DNA of 5,567 nucleotides from Neisseriaceae bacterium (GCA_017446355.1 JAFSQZ010000002.1:1-5567); one strand, 5' to 3'. Positions 1 through 4,862 are shown, counted from the stretch's first letter. Program-made: numbers and translations. The notes: generated from the letters alone by a model not told the origin.

Positions 1-62
1 TGTGGCAATCTCCTTGATGCAATAGAAACTGTTTTGTTTAAGTTACCCTGCCTGAAACTTTG

Positions 63-103
63 GGAGATTGCCACGCCTTGCGTTCGCAAGGCTCGCAATA
101 ACG
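63..103 (+). repeat. REP-like unit 1
   Basis: The central arms GCCTTGCG (75-82) and CGCAAGGC (85-92) are perfectly complementary around a TT spacer. The outer ATTGC (67-71) and GCAAT (95-99) also pair. It is nearly identical to the unit at 274-314. Confidence 0.85.
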
Positions 104-113
104 AGTGTTTTAT

Positions 114-123
114 TTCAGGCTGC
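114..123 (-). repeat. Variant DUS core in REP cluster, copy 1
   Basis: TTCAGGCTGC, i.e. GCAGCCTGAA on the other strand, in the first copy of the composite block. A near-DUS CTGCCTGAA lies at 48-56. Confidence 0.6.
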
Positions 124-136
124 TTTTATTTAATCT

Positions 137-174
137 GTCATTGCGTTGTTGCGTAGTAAACTGTGGCAATCTCC
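137..174 (-). repeat. REP-like unit 2, decayed hairpin
   Basis: The conserved ends GTCATTGCG and GGCAATCTCC are present, but the inner arms pair poorly (only a few bases near 149-160). With the next unit it forms an imperfect tandem duplication: the 21-bp stretch at 125-145 recurs exactly at 175-195. Confidence 0.75.
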
Positions 175-186
175 TTTATTTAATCT

Positions 187-225
187 GTCATTGCGAAGTT
201 TGCAAAGCAAACTGTAGCAATCTCC
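187..225 (-). repeat. REP-like unit 3 with different but complementary arms
   Basis: The ends match the other units, but the arms are AGTTTGC (197-203) and GCAAACT (207-213) around AAA. This is a perfect 7-bp inverted repeat whose sequence differs from the GCCTTGCG/CGCAAGGC arms of units 1 and 4. Confidence 0.8.
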
Positions 226-273
226 CTAATGCAACAGCAACTGTTTATTCAAACTGCCCTGCCTGAAACTTTG

Positions 274-314
274 GGAGATTGCCACGCCTTGCGTTCGCAA
301 GGCTCGCAATGACG
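274..314 (+). repeat. REP-like unit 4
   Basis: It has the same arms as unit 1 (286-293 and 296-303) and sits in the second copy of the composite duplicated block. The duplicate 82-bp stretches 46-127 and 257-338 differ at only two positions by my alignment, both A to G (100/311 and 104/315). Confidence 0.85.
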
Positions 315-324
315 GGTGTTTTAT

Positions 325-334
325 TTCAGGCTGC
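325..334 (-). repeat. Variant DUS core in REP cluster, copy 2
   Basis: TTCAGGCTGC in the second copy of the composite block, 211 bp after the first. A one-mismatch copy (TTCAGGCAGG) follows at 346-355. Confidence 0.6.
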
Positions 335-368
335 TTTTGTTTTATTTCAGGCAGGGGCGTTTAAATCA

Positions 369-401
369 GGAGATTGCCACGCCTTTCGGTTCGCAATGAC
401 G
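369..401 (+). repeat. REP-like unit 5, internally deleted
   Basis: The ends GGAGATTGCC and CGCAATGACG are intact, but the middle is about 8 bp shorter than in units 1 and 4, which removes the second hairpin arm. It lies in inverted orientation to the unit at 446-484, with a palindromic DUS between them. Confidence 0.75.
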
Positions 402-412
402 AATGTGTTTTC

Positions 413-429
413 TTTCAGGCAGCCTGAAA
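413..429. repeat. Self-palindromic DUS between REP units 5 and 6
   Basis: TTTCAGGCAGCCTGAAA is an 8+1+8 palindrome. It reads AGGCAGCCTGAA on the + strand and AGGCTGCCTGAA on the - strand. Confidence 0.85.
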
Positions 430-445
430 CGCTTGTAACCCACTT

Positions 446-484
446 CGTCATTGCGAGCCTTGCAAATGCAAGGCGTGGCAATCT
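446..484 (-). repeat. REP-like unit 6 with compensatory arm change
   Basis: The arms are GCCTTGCA (457-464) and TGCAAGGC (467-474) around AA. Relative to units 1 and 4, the base pair closing the loop has changed from G-C to A-T on both sides, so complementarity is preserved. Confidence 0.85.
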
Positions 485-525
485 TATGATTATAAAGAGT
501 GAACTTTGTTTGTAACGGTAATGAT

Positions 526-535
526 GCTGCCTGAA
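526..535 (+). repeat. DUS core, intergenic
   Basis: Exact GCTGCCTGAA, preceded by AT. It lies directly before the 16-bp palindrome at 537-552. Confidence 0.8.
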
Positions 536-536
536 A

Positions 537-552
537 ATTGATAAGTATCAAT
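537..552. promoter_or_regulatory. 16-bp perfect palindrome upstream of yigZ, possible operator
   Basis: ATTGATA (537-543) and TATCAAT (546-552) are perfect inverted arms around AG. The site lies just upstream of the predicted -35 element (571-576). That position suits a dimeric regulator, but I cannot name one. It does not match a Fur box, because the half-site spacing is too short. Confidence 0.35.
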
Positions 553-570
553 AGATATTTGGCACAGTGT

Positions 571-599
571 TTCACGATTAAAACGGCGCGTATTATAAT
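571..599 (+). promoter_or_regulatory. Predicted sigma-70 promoter of yigZ
   Basis: A consensus -10 TATAAT lies at 594-599, with TTCACG (571-576, four of six consensus bases) 17 bp upstream. Transcription would start near 606 and give a leader of about 65 nt before the ATG at 671. The -10 is strong and the -35 moderate. It is the only good promoter match I found in the window. Confidence 0.55.
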
Positions 600-645
600 G
601 TCGCGAGCCATTCAATAAATTGTTTACATTATCTGATTAACCATT

Positions 646-662
646 TTTCAGGCTGCCTGAAA
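646..662. repeat. Self-palindromic DUS just before yigZ
   Basis: TTTCAGGCTGCCTGAAA reads as the 12-mer AGGCTGCCTGAA on the + strand (650-661). It ends 8 nt before the yigZ ATG, where a ribosome binding site would normally lie. Confidence 0.85.
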
Positions 663-670
663 CACGACTT

Positions 671-1288
671 ATGACCATTACCACTTATCAAACCATTGCT
701 CAACCTGTTCAAGCCGAGTTTAAAGATAAAGGCAGCCGCTTTATTGCGTTTGCTTACCCTATTTTTTCCAGTGAAGATGTTAAAACGTATGTGGACGCTT
801 TGCGTCAAGAGCATCATAAGGCGCGGCATTGGTGTTTTGCGTGGCGATTGGGTGTTGATGGCAATCAATTTCGTGCCAACGATGATGGTGAACCTTCAGG
901 CAGCGCGGGTAGACCAATTTTGGGACAAATTGATTCTTTTGAATTAACCGATGTTTTGGTGGTGGTGGTGCGCTATTTTGGGGGGACGTTATTGGGCGTG
1001 CCTGGTTTAATCAATGCGTATAAAAGTGCTACGGCAATGGCGTTTCAGGCTGCTGAAATTGTGCAAAAGAATATTGAAAAAACGGTTTATTTGCGTTGTG
1101 ATTATTCGTCTTTAAACGAGGCTTTGCGTTTGGCGAAATTGCATCAAGCGAATGTGGTGCAACAGGATTTGCAGTTGGATTGTCGGTTGACAGTACGCGT
1201 GCCTTTGGCAAATGTTCAGGCAGCTTTAACGGCTTGGCAACAGACGCGTCAAATTGATGTGAGCGAAGAGCGGTTTGATGCTGCCTGA
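671..1288 (+). CDS. yigZ: YigZ/IMPACT family protein (UPF0029)
   Basis: The 205-residue product is the full length usual for bacterial YigZ (E. coli about 204). The N-terminal UPF0029/IMPACT domain shows KDKGSRFIA (18-26), HHKARHWCFAW (48-58), NDDGEPSGSAGRPI (70-83) and VVVVRYFGG followed by GVPGLINAYKSA (97-120). The rest, from about 137, corresponds to the small DUF1949 domain with a ferredoxin-like fold. Eukaryotic IMPACT acts on GCN1/GCN2 signalling. The bacterial role is not settled, though nucleic-acid or ribosome binding has been proposed for the family. The ATG at 671 is the first start after an in-frame stop at 638, but it has no clear Shine-Dalgarno and a palindromic DUS ends 8 nt before it. 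The stop codon TGA is part of a DUS (1280-1289). Three further DUS lie inside the gene, one of them in the GEPSGSAG motif. Confidence 0.93.
   Translation: MTITTYQTIAQPVQAEFKDKGSRFIAFAYPIFSSEDVKTYVDALRQEHHKARHWCFAWRLGVDGNQFRANDDGEPSGSAGRPILGQIDSFELTDVLVVVVRYFGGTLLGVPGLINAYKSATAMAFQAAEIVQKNIEKTVYLRCDYSSLNEALRLAKLHQANVVQQDLQLDCRLTVRVPLANVQAALTAWQQTRQIDVSEERFDAA
895..904 (-). repeat. DUS core inside yigZ motif
   Basis: TTCAGGCAGC on the + strand spans the codons of Pro75 to Ser78, within the conserved GEPSGSAG motif. Confidence 0.8.
1044..1053 (-). repeat. Variant DUS core (Kingella-type) in yigZ
   Basis: TTCAGGCTGC on the + strand, i.e. GCAGCCTGAA on the other strand. It is read as FQAA in YigZ. 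Confidence 0.6.
1215..1224 (-). repeat. DUS core in yigZ C-terminal domain
   Basis: TTCAGGCAGC on the + strand, read as VQAA in the DUF1949 part of YigZ. Confidence 0.8.
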
Positions 1289-1289
1289 A
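1280..1289 (+). repeat. DUS core forming the yigZ stop
   Basis: Exact GCTGCCTGAA. Its TGA (1286-1288) is the yigZ stop codon. Confidence 0.85.
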
Positions 1290-1330
1290 CGTGTGTTTGA
1301 TACAGAAAAAATCCTAATATTCAGGCTTTT

Positions 1331-1356
1331 GCGTTAAAATACGCCTTTTTTCTTTT
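1331..1356 (+). terminator. Weak candidate terminator after yigZ
   Basis: GCGT (1331-1334) and ACGC (1341-1344) can pair around TAAAAT, followed by T6 (1346-1351), C and T4. The 4-bp stem is short for an intrinsic terminator. The palindromic DUS immediately downstream (1354-1370) could add a second hairpin. The position between yigZ and purD fits, but confidence is low. Confidence 0.25.
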
Positions 1357-1370
1357 CAGGCAGCCTGAAA
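1354..1370. repeat. Self-palindromic DUS between yigZ and purD
   Basis: TTTCAGGCAGCCTGAAA carries the simDUS 12-mer on the - strand. It follows a T-rich stretch and may contribute to transcript termination of yigZ. Confidence 0.85.
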
Positions 1371-1409
1371 CTTTTGAAAACGCTATTTTTACCATTCGTT
1401 ATTTTAGGT

Positions 1410-1465
1410 GTAAGCAAATAATCTTTTATAAGACAAGCAGTTAAGACTCTTCCCTATTCGCTTAC
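1410..1465 (+). other. Long-range inverted repeat in the purD leader region
   Basis: GTAAGCAAATA (1410-1420) and TATTCGCTTAC (1455-1465) are complementary at 10 of 11 positions and enclose 34 nt. The enclosed stretch contains TCTT/AAGA (1422-1433) and a repeated TAAGAC (1429-1434, 1442-1447). It could be a structured leader or a remnant repeat. It matches no riboswitch I recognise. The rest of the 247-bp gap between yigZ and purD holds DUS copies, no recognisable gene and no convincing promoter. Confidence 0.35.
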
Positions 1466-1522
1466 GTTCAAGGTCAAAATAACGCATTTTGCAAAGGTTT
1501 TAGCCTGAAATATTTTGTACAC

Positions 1523-1528
1523 AAAGGA
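1523..1528 (+). promoter_or_regulatory. Ribosome binding site that fixes the purD start
   Basis: AAAGGA at 1523-1528 lies 7 nt before the ATG at 1536. It is too close to the ATG at 1530 and downstream of the in-frame TTG at 1515, so 1536 is the start. Confidence 0.8.
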
Positions 1529-1535
1529 AATGAAA

Positions 1536-2807
1536 ATGAAATTATTGGTGATTGGTAGTGGTGGTCGTGAACACGCGTTGGCGTGGAAATTGGCGCAATC
1601 GTCCAAAGTATCACAAATCTTTGTGGCAACAGGTAATGCGGGTACGGCAAAAGAACCTAAATTAACCAATATTGCTTTAACCAATCACGCTGACTTAATT
1701 GCGTTTTGTCGTCAAGAAAATATTGCGTTTACTGTTGTGGGTCCTGAAGCACCTTTGGCAGCAGGGATTGTAGACGATTTTCGTGCAGCGGGTTTGCCGA
1801 TTTTTGGTCCCAGCAAAAATGCGGCACAGTTAGAAAGTTCCAAAGATTTTGCCAAAGCTTTTATGGCAAAACACAATATTCCTACCGCAAAATATCAAAC
1901 TTTTGATAATGCGGATTTGGCACACGCTTACGTTAATCAAAAAGGTGCGCCGATTGTGATTAAAGCTGATGGTTTGGCGGCTGGCAAAGGCGTGATTGTG
2001 GCAACCGATTTGGCAATGGCGCACGCGGCAATTGATGATATGCTTTTGGGCAACAAAATGGGCAATGCTGGTTCACGCGTGGTGATTGAAGACTTTTTAA
2101 GTGGTGAAGAAGCCAGTTTTATTGTGATGGTGGACGGTGAAAACGTGCTGCCAATGGCAACCAGTCAAGACCATAAGCGTTTATTAGACAATGATATGGG
2201 ACCGAATACGGGCGGTATGGGAGCGTATAGCCCTGCGCCTGTGGTAACCGAAAGCGTGTATCAACGCGTGATGGACGAAATTATTTTGCCAACTGTGCGC
2301 GGTATGAAAGCCGATGGTAATGAGTTTACAGGCTTTTTGTATGCAGGTTTGATGATTGATAACGAAGGTGCGCCACACACCATTGAATTTAATTGTCGTT
2401 TTGGCGACCCTGAAACACAACCGATTATGAGTCGTTTAGACAGTGATTTAGTGGATTTAATTCAGGCAGCCTTAAACCGTCAATTAAATAATGTTCAGGC
2501 AGCTTGGAAAGAAGAAACCGCAGTTGGCGTGGTATTGGCGGCGAAAAATTATCCCAATTCTCCTAAAAAAGGCGATGTAATTGCTGGTATTGATGCAGCA
2601 AATCAAGTTGGCAAAGTTTTTCACGCTGGCACGAGTGAAGATGAACAAGGTAATATCATCACCAATGGCGGACGCGTTTTGTGTGTCGTTGGTTTGGGGC
2701 AAGACGTTGCGCTAGCGAAAAAACAAGCTTATGAAGCATTGGCGCATATTCATTTTGATGGTATGCAATACCGCCAAGACATTGCCGATAAAGCAATCCA
2801 TCGTTAA
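1536..2807 (+). CDS. purD: Phosphoribosylamine-glycine ligase (GAR synthetase)
   Basis: This cytoplasmic ATP-grasp enzyme joins glycine to 5-phosphoribosylamine with ATP, giving glycinamide ribonucleotide, the second step of de novo purine synthesis. From ATG 1536 the product has 423 residues, normal for monofunctional bacterial PurD, and begins in the typical way with MKLLVIGSGGREHAL. Other landmarks are VVGPEAPLAAGI (67-78), the ATP-grasp loop KADGLAAGKGV (143-153), DHKRLLDNDMGPNTGGMG (212-229), GFLYAGLM (266-273), and EFNCRFGDPETQP (284-296), which carries the metal-binding Glu284 and Asn286. The C-terminal YRQDIADKAI (412-421) is also family-typical. Two DUS are read as IQAA and VQAA (about 309-323), in a region before the C-terminal domain that should tolerate such sequence. 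The gene is intact. argF follows after 41 bp in the same direction. Confidence 0.97.
   Translation: MKLLVIGSGGREHALAWKLAQSSKVSQIFVATGNAGTAKEPKLTNIALTNHADLIAFCRQENIAFTVVGPEAPLAAGIVDDFRAAGLPIFGPSKNAAQLESSKDFAKAFMAKHNIPTAKYQTFDNADLAHAYVNQKGAPIVIKADGLAAGKGVIVATDLAMAHAAIDDMLLGNKMGNAGSRVVIEDFLSGEEASFIVMVDGENVLPMATSQDHKRLLDNDMGPNTGGMGAYSPAPVVTESVYQRVMDEIILPTVRGMKADGNEFTGFLYAGLMIDNEGAPHTIEFNCRFGDPETQPIMSRLDSDLVDLIQAALNRQLNNVQAAWKEETAVGVVLAAKNYPNSPKKGDVIAGIDAANQVGKVFHAGTSEDEQGNIITNGGRVLCVVGLGQDVALAKKQAYEALAHIHFDGMQYRQDIADKAIHR
2461..2472 (-). repeat. Full 12-mer DUS in purD
   Basis: TTCAGGCAGCCT is the exact complement of AGGCTGCCTGAA. It is read as IQAA. Confidence 0.85.
2494..2503 (-). repeat. Second DUS core in purD
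   Basis: TTCAGGCAGC lies 33 bp after the start of the previous copy, in the same orientation and reading frame, read as VQAA. Confidence 0.8.
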
Positions 2808-2812
2808 AAACA

Positions 2813-2822
2813 TTCAGGCAGC
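2813..2822 (-). repeat. DUS core between purD and argF
   Basis: TTCAGGCAGC lies 5 nt after the purD stop codon. It is not palindromic beyond the core. Confidence 0.8.
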
Positions 2823-2835
2823 CATTTAGGTAACC

Positions 2836-2841
2836 AAAGGA
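2836..2841 (+). promoter_or_regulatory. Ribosome binding site of argF
   Basis: AAAGGA lies 7 nt before the ATG at 2849, the same sequence and spacing as at purD and the hydrolase gene at 4915. Confidence 0.75.
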
Positions 2842-2848
2842 ATAAACA

Positions 2849-3856
2849 ATGACTTTGAATTTATACAATCGTCATTTATTAAGTTTAACGCATCACAGTG
2901 AAGAAGAAATTTTGTTTCTGCTTAATTTGGCGAAAGCATTAAAACACGAAAAATACAGTGGTACTGAAACCCCACGTTTAAGCGGTAAAAACATTGCGCT
3001 GATTTTTGAGAAAACTTCAACACGCACGCGTTGTGCATTTGAAGTGGCTGCACACGATCAAGGCGCACACGTTACCTATATTGACCCTGTTGCTTCGCAA
3101 ATTGGACACAAAGAAAGTATGAAAGACACCGCGCGTGTTTTGGGTAGAATGTTTGATGCCATTGAATATCGCGGTTTTTCTCAAAAAACCGTGCAAGAAT
3201 TAGCCGATTATGCTGGCGTTCCTGTGTTCAACGGTTTAACCGATGAATGGCACCCCACACAAATGCTGGCTGATTTGCTAACGATGATGGAACACAGCAA
3301 TAAACCTTTGCGTGAAATCAGTTACGTTTATTTAGGCGATGCACGCAACAATATGGGCAACTCATTATTGATGATTGGCGCGAAACTCGGTATGGACGTG
3401 CGTATTGCCGCGCCAAAAGAATTGCAACCCAGTGAAGCCTTGCAACAAATGTGCGCCGAATTTGCCCAACAAAGTGGCGCACGTATCTTGGTTACAGACG
3501 ATATTCAGGCAGCCATTAAAAATGTAGACTTTGTGCATACCGATATTTGGGTATCTATGGGCGAACCGATTGAAGTATGGGGAGAACGCATCAGCAAACT
3601 ATTGCCTTATCAAGTCAATGCCCAACTGATGCAAAACACAGGCAATCCCAACGCCAAATTGATGCACTGTTTGCCCGCTTTCCACGATAGCGATACCAAA
3701 ATCGGTAAAGAAATCGCCGCCCAATACCCTGAATTAGCCAACGGCATTGAAGTAACGAATGACGTATTTGAATCATCAAACAGCATCGTTTTTGACCAAG
3801 CAGAAAACCGTATGCACACCATAAAAGCCGTTATGGTGGCATCATTGGCAAAATAA
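2849..3856 (+). CDS. argF: Ornithine carbamoyltransferase
   Basis: This cytoplasmic enzyme makes citrulline from ornithine and carbamoyl phosphate in arginine synthesis and normally works as a trimer. At 335 residues it matches the E. coli-type anabolic enzyme. The carbamoyl-phosphate loop STRTR is at 57-61, EWHPTQ at 133-138, the ornithine-side DIWVSMGE at 232-239, and HCLP with the catalytic Cys274 at 273-276, so all key residues are present. A catabolic ArcB role is the alternative, since the two subfamilies are close. No arcA or arcC is visible nearby, which favours ArgF. One DUS is read in frame as IQAA (219-222). The gap from purD holds one DUS and no terminator, so co-transcription with purD is likely. 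No ArgR box was recognised. Confidence 0.95.
   Translation: MTLNLYNRHLLSLTHHSEEEILFLLNLAKALKHEKYSGTETPRLSGKNIALIFEKTSTRTRCAFEVAAHDQGAHVTYIDPVASQIGHKESMKDTARVLGRMFDAIEYRGFSQKTVQELADYAGVPVFNGLTDEWHPTQMLADLLTMMEHSNKPLREISYVYLGDARNNMGNSLLMIGAKLGMDVRIAAPKELQPSEALQQMCAEFAQQSGARILVTDDIQAAIKNVDFVHTDIWVSMGEPIEVWGERISKLLPYQVNAQLMQNTGNPNAKLMHCLPAFHDSDTKIGKEIAAQYPELANGIEVTNDVFESSNSIVFDQAENRMHTIKAVMVASLAK
3504..3513 (-). repeat. DUS core in argF
   Basis: TTCAGGCAGC is read as IQAA between the carbamoyl-phosphate and ornithine motifs of ArgF. Confidence 0.8.
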
Positions 3857-3857
3857 A

Positions 3858-3863
3858 TAGGAG
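3858..3863 (+). promoter_or_regulatory. Ribosome binding site of the secreted-protein gene
   Basis: TAGGAG lies 5 nt before the ATG at 3869, within the 12-nt gap after argF. A good site this close to argF supports translation of the small gene from the same mRNA. Confidence 0.7.
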
Positions 3864-3868
3864 CCAAT

Positions 3869-4312
3869 ATGAAAAAATTGATAACGCTTTTCGTGTTAAT
3901 GAGTTTAGGACTAAACGCCTACGCCGAAACAGAAACATCAAAAGCCGAACAAAACACCATATGTAATATGGTGGCTTTGAGCGCAAAACACTATCAAGCA
4001 CAAGAAAAAGATGATGCCGAAGTCAAAATCAAAGGTGCATTCTGTCAAGACAATACGCTGACGGTACAATATGAATTAAATCCTAGTGAGTCAGATACAA
4101 AAATGATTAAAGAGATGGGGCAAGAAATCTTTAATGATAGGTTATCAGAAGAAGTGATGAATACGTTTTGTAATCCCAATTATCCCTATTATATATCCCC
4201 CCTTGCTCGCCCCACATACGCAAATCTTCCCATTAAATTTCAATACTTTTTCAAAGGCGAAAGCGAACCCTATGGCGAAGCATTGTTACCCACTAATGCG
4301 TGCAAAAAATAA
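3869..4312 (+). CDS. Unrecognised secreted protein with four cysteines
   Basis: I do not recognise the family. The 147-residue product starts with a clear Sec signal peptide: MKK, a hydrophobic stretch LITLFVLMSLGL, then NAYA with predicted cleavage after Ala19. No lipobox cysteine follows, so it should be soluble in the periplasm or exported. The mature part of about 128 residues has four cysteines (32, 59, 101, 145), an even number that would suit two disulfides. It is acidic in the first half and rich in Tyr and Pro at 103-135. No transmembrane segment follows the signal. A good ribosome binding site and a 12-nt gap tie it to argF, which looks like positional and not functional linkage. 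The downstream membrane-protein gene lies in the same reading frame, with no stop between this gene's TAA (4310-4312) and that gene's start. Confidence 0.8.
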   Translation: MKKLITLFVLMSLGLNAYAETETSKAEQNTICNMVALSAKHYQAQEKDDAEVKIKGAFCQDNTLTVQYELNPSESDTKMIKEMGQEIFNDRLSEEVMNTFCNPNYPYYISPLARPTYANLPIKFQYFFKGESEPYGEALLPTNACKK

Positions 4313-4343
4313 AACCATCGTTTATACACATTTACAACAACAA

Positions 4344-4353
4344 GCTGCCTGAA
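4344..4353 (+). repeat. DUS core against the start of the membrane-protein gene
   Basis: Exact GCTGCCTGAA. Only one base separates it from ATG 4355, so it occupies the ribosome-binding region. Confidence 0.8.
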
Positions 4354-4354
4354 A

Positions 4355-4858
4355 ATGTGGAAAAGACATCAAAAAATGATGAGCGATGAATTTTGCCGAA
4401 ATGAATTAAAACGAATACATCGGGATTGGCAAAATGGCGAAGAAATCATTCAATGGACAGTGATTGTTTCATACGGAAAAGTATTTCAATACATTTGTAA
4501 AATACTTTTATGTTGTTTATTTTTTTCACTTGCATATTATGTTATTCAAAATTTTGACAAAATAAATAAAGTTATCAGTATATTATTGTTATTTTTTATT
4601 TTTAATTTATTTATAATTATTTTTGACACGGTATCTAATTATTATATTGAAAAAGTGAAAATCAATCGAAAAAAACAATGGATTTATATTAGTGGTATTG
4701 CTGCATTTGGAGCAGCATATTATTCAAAACCTTTTCACGCGACAGGTCGTTTTGCACCATTTAGGCTGCCTGAAAATGATACAGGCGAATATGCACAATT
4801 ACGAGAAAAACTGCAATCTGCCATTACTCGCGAAACAGGCATCGCTTTTTTTAAATAA
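4355..4858 (+). CDS. Unrecognised small inner-membrane protein
   Basis: I do not recognise the family. The 167-residue product has a charged N-terminus (1-42), two strongly hydrophobic segments (about 43-64 and 72-97) separated by the short loop NFDKINK, a basic stretch EKVKINRKK (99-107), a weaker hydrophobic patch WIYISGIAAFGAAYY (109-123) and a polar C-terminal tail. With two membrane spans and the positive-inside rule, both ends would be cytoplasmic. Bases 4501-4680 are only about 16% GC by my count (4 of 60 in 4561-4620), far below the flanks. This partly reflects Ile, Leu, Phe and Asn codons of the membrane segments but could also mark foreign origin. The start is uncertain: a DUS ends 1 nt before ATG 4355 and there is no Shine-Dalgarno. 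ATGs at 4376 and 4379 are alternatives. A full DUS near the 3' end is read as RLPE. Confidence 0.7.
   Translation: MWKRHQKMMSDEFCRNELKRIHRDWQNGEEIIQWTVIVSYGKVFQYICKILLCCLFFSLAYYVIQNFDKINKVISILLLFFIFNLFIIIFDTVSNYYIEKVKINRKKQWIYISGIAAFGAAYYSKPFHATGRFAPFRLPENDTGEYAQLREKLQSAITRETGIAFFK
4763..4774 (+). repeat. Full 12-mer DUS in the membrane-protein gene
   Basis: Exact AGGCTGCCTGAA, read in frame as RLPE near the C-terminus. Confidence 0.85.
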
Positions 4859-4862
4859 TCTT

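Larger units (their letters stand above)
1..338 (+). repeat. Composite direct repeat (1-127 and 213-338)
   Basis: Positions 1-127 and 213-338 are two copies of one composite block: the end of a minus-oriented REP unit, a spacer of about 50 bp containing CTGCCTGAA, a plus-oriented REP unit, then TTTATTTCAGGCTGC. The right parts (46-127 and 257-338) match at 80 of 82 positions. The left spacers (14-45 and 226-256) are clearly more diverged. The block was probably copied as a unit. Confidence 0.85.
1..484. repeat. Gene-free REP/BIME-like repeat cluster
   Basis: This stretch holds seven copies (one cut by the window edge) of a ~40-bp element that in one orientation begins GGAGATTGCCAC and ends GCAATGACG. 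By position the copies are 1-13 (partial, -), 63-103 (+), 137-174 (-), 187-225 (-), 274-314 (+), 369-401 (+) and 446-484 (-). Most contain an internal inverted repeat, so each could fold as a hairpin. Mixed orientation, hairpin arms and an extragenic position are the hallmarks of REP elements and their composites (BIMEs), which in other bacteria are mobilised by RAYT transposases. No transposase is present here. DUS copies lie between the units. I see no gene: open frames across the region are translations of the repeats and lack ribosome binding sites. The family assignment is inference from architecture. Confidence 0.85.

Noticed and set aside
1..484. CRISPR array
   Set aside because: The repeats are in mixed orientation, have irregular spacing, and vary internally. 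There are no unique equal-length spacers and no cas genes.
279..515. Open reading frame of 78 codons on the + strand and an 81-codon frame at 366-611 on the - strand
   Set aside because: Both are translations of the REP and DUS repeats, lack ribosome binding sites and resemble no protein family.
537..552. Fur box upstream of yigZ
   Set aside because: The palindrome has TGATA arms with a 2-bp centre. The Fur 7-1-7 pattern and its longer hexamer array are not matched.
540..670. tRNA or small RNA gene before yigZ
   Set aside because: No cloverleaf-like set of arms or T-loop GTTCRA motif was found.
1489..1516. TTGCAA-16 bp-TATTTT as a purD promoter
   Set aside because: The start site would fall around 1523, leaving almost no leader and cutting the ribosome binding site. 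Both boxes are only partial matches.
1515..1535. A longer purD starting at the in-frame TTG 1515 or ATG 1530
   Set aside because: The ribosome binding site at 1523-1528 fits only ATG 1536, and family members begin at the MKLLVIG equivalent.
2849..3856. Catabolic ornithine carbamoyltransferase (arcB)
   Set aside because: No arginine deiminase or carbamate kinase gene is nearby and the length fits the anabolic type. Not excluded with certainty.
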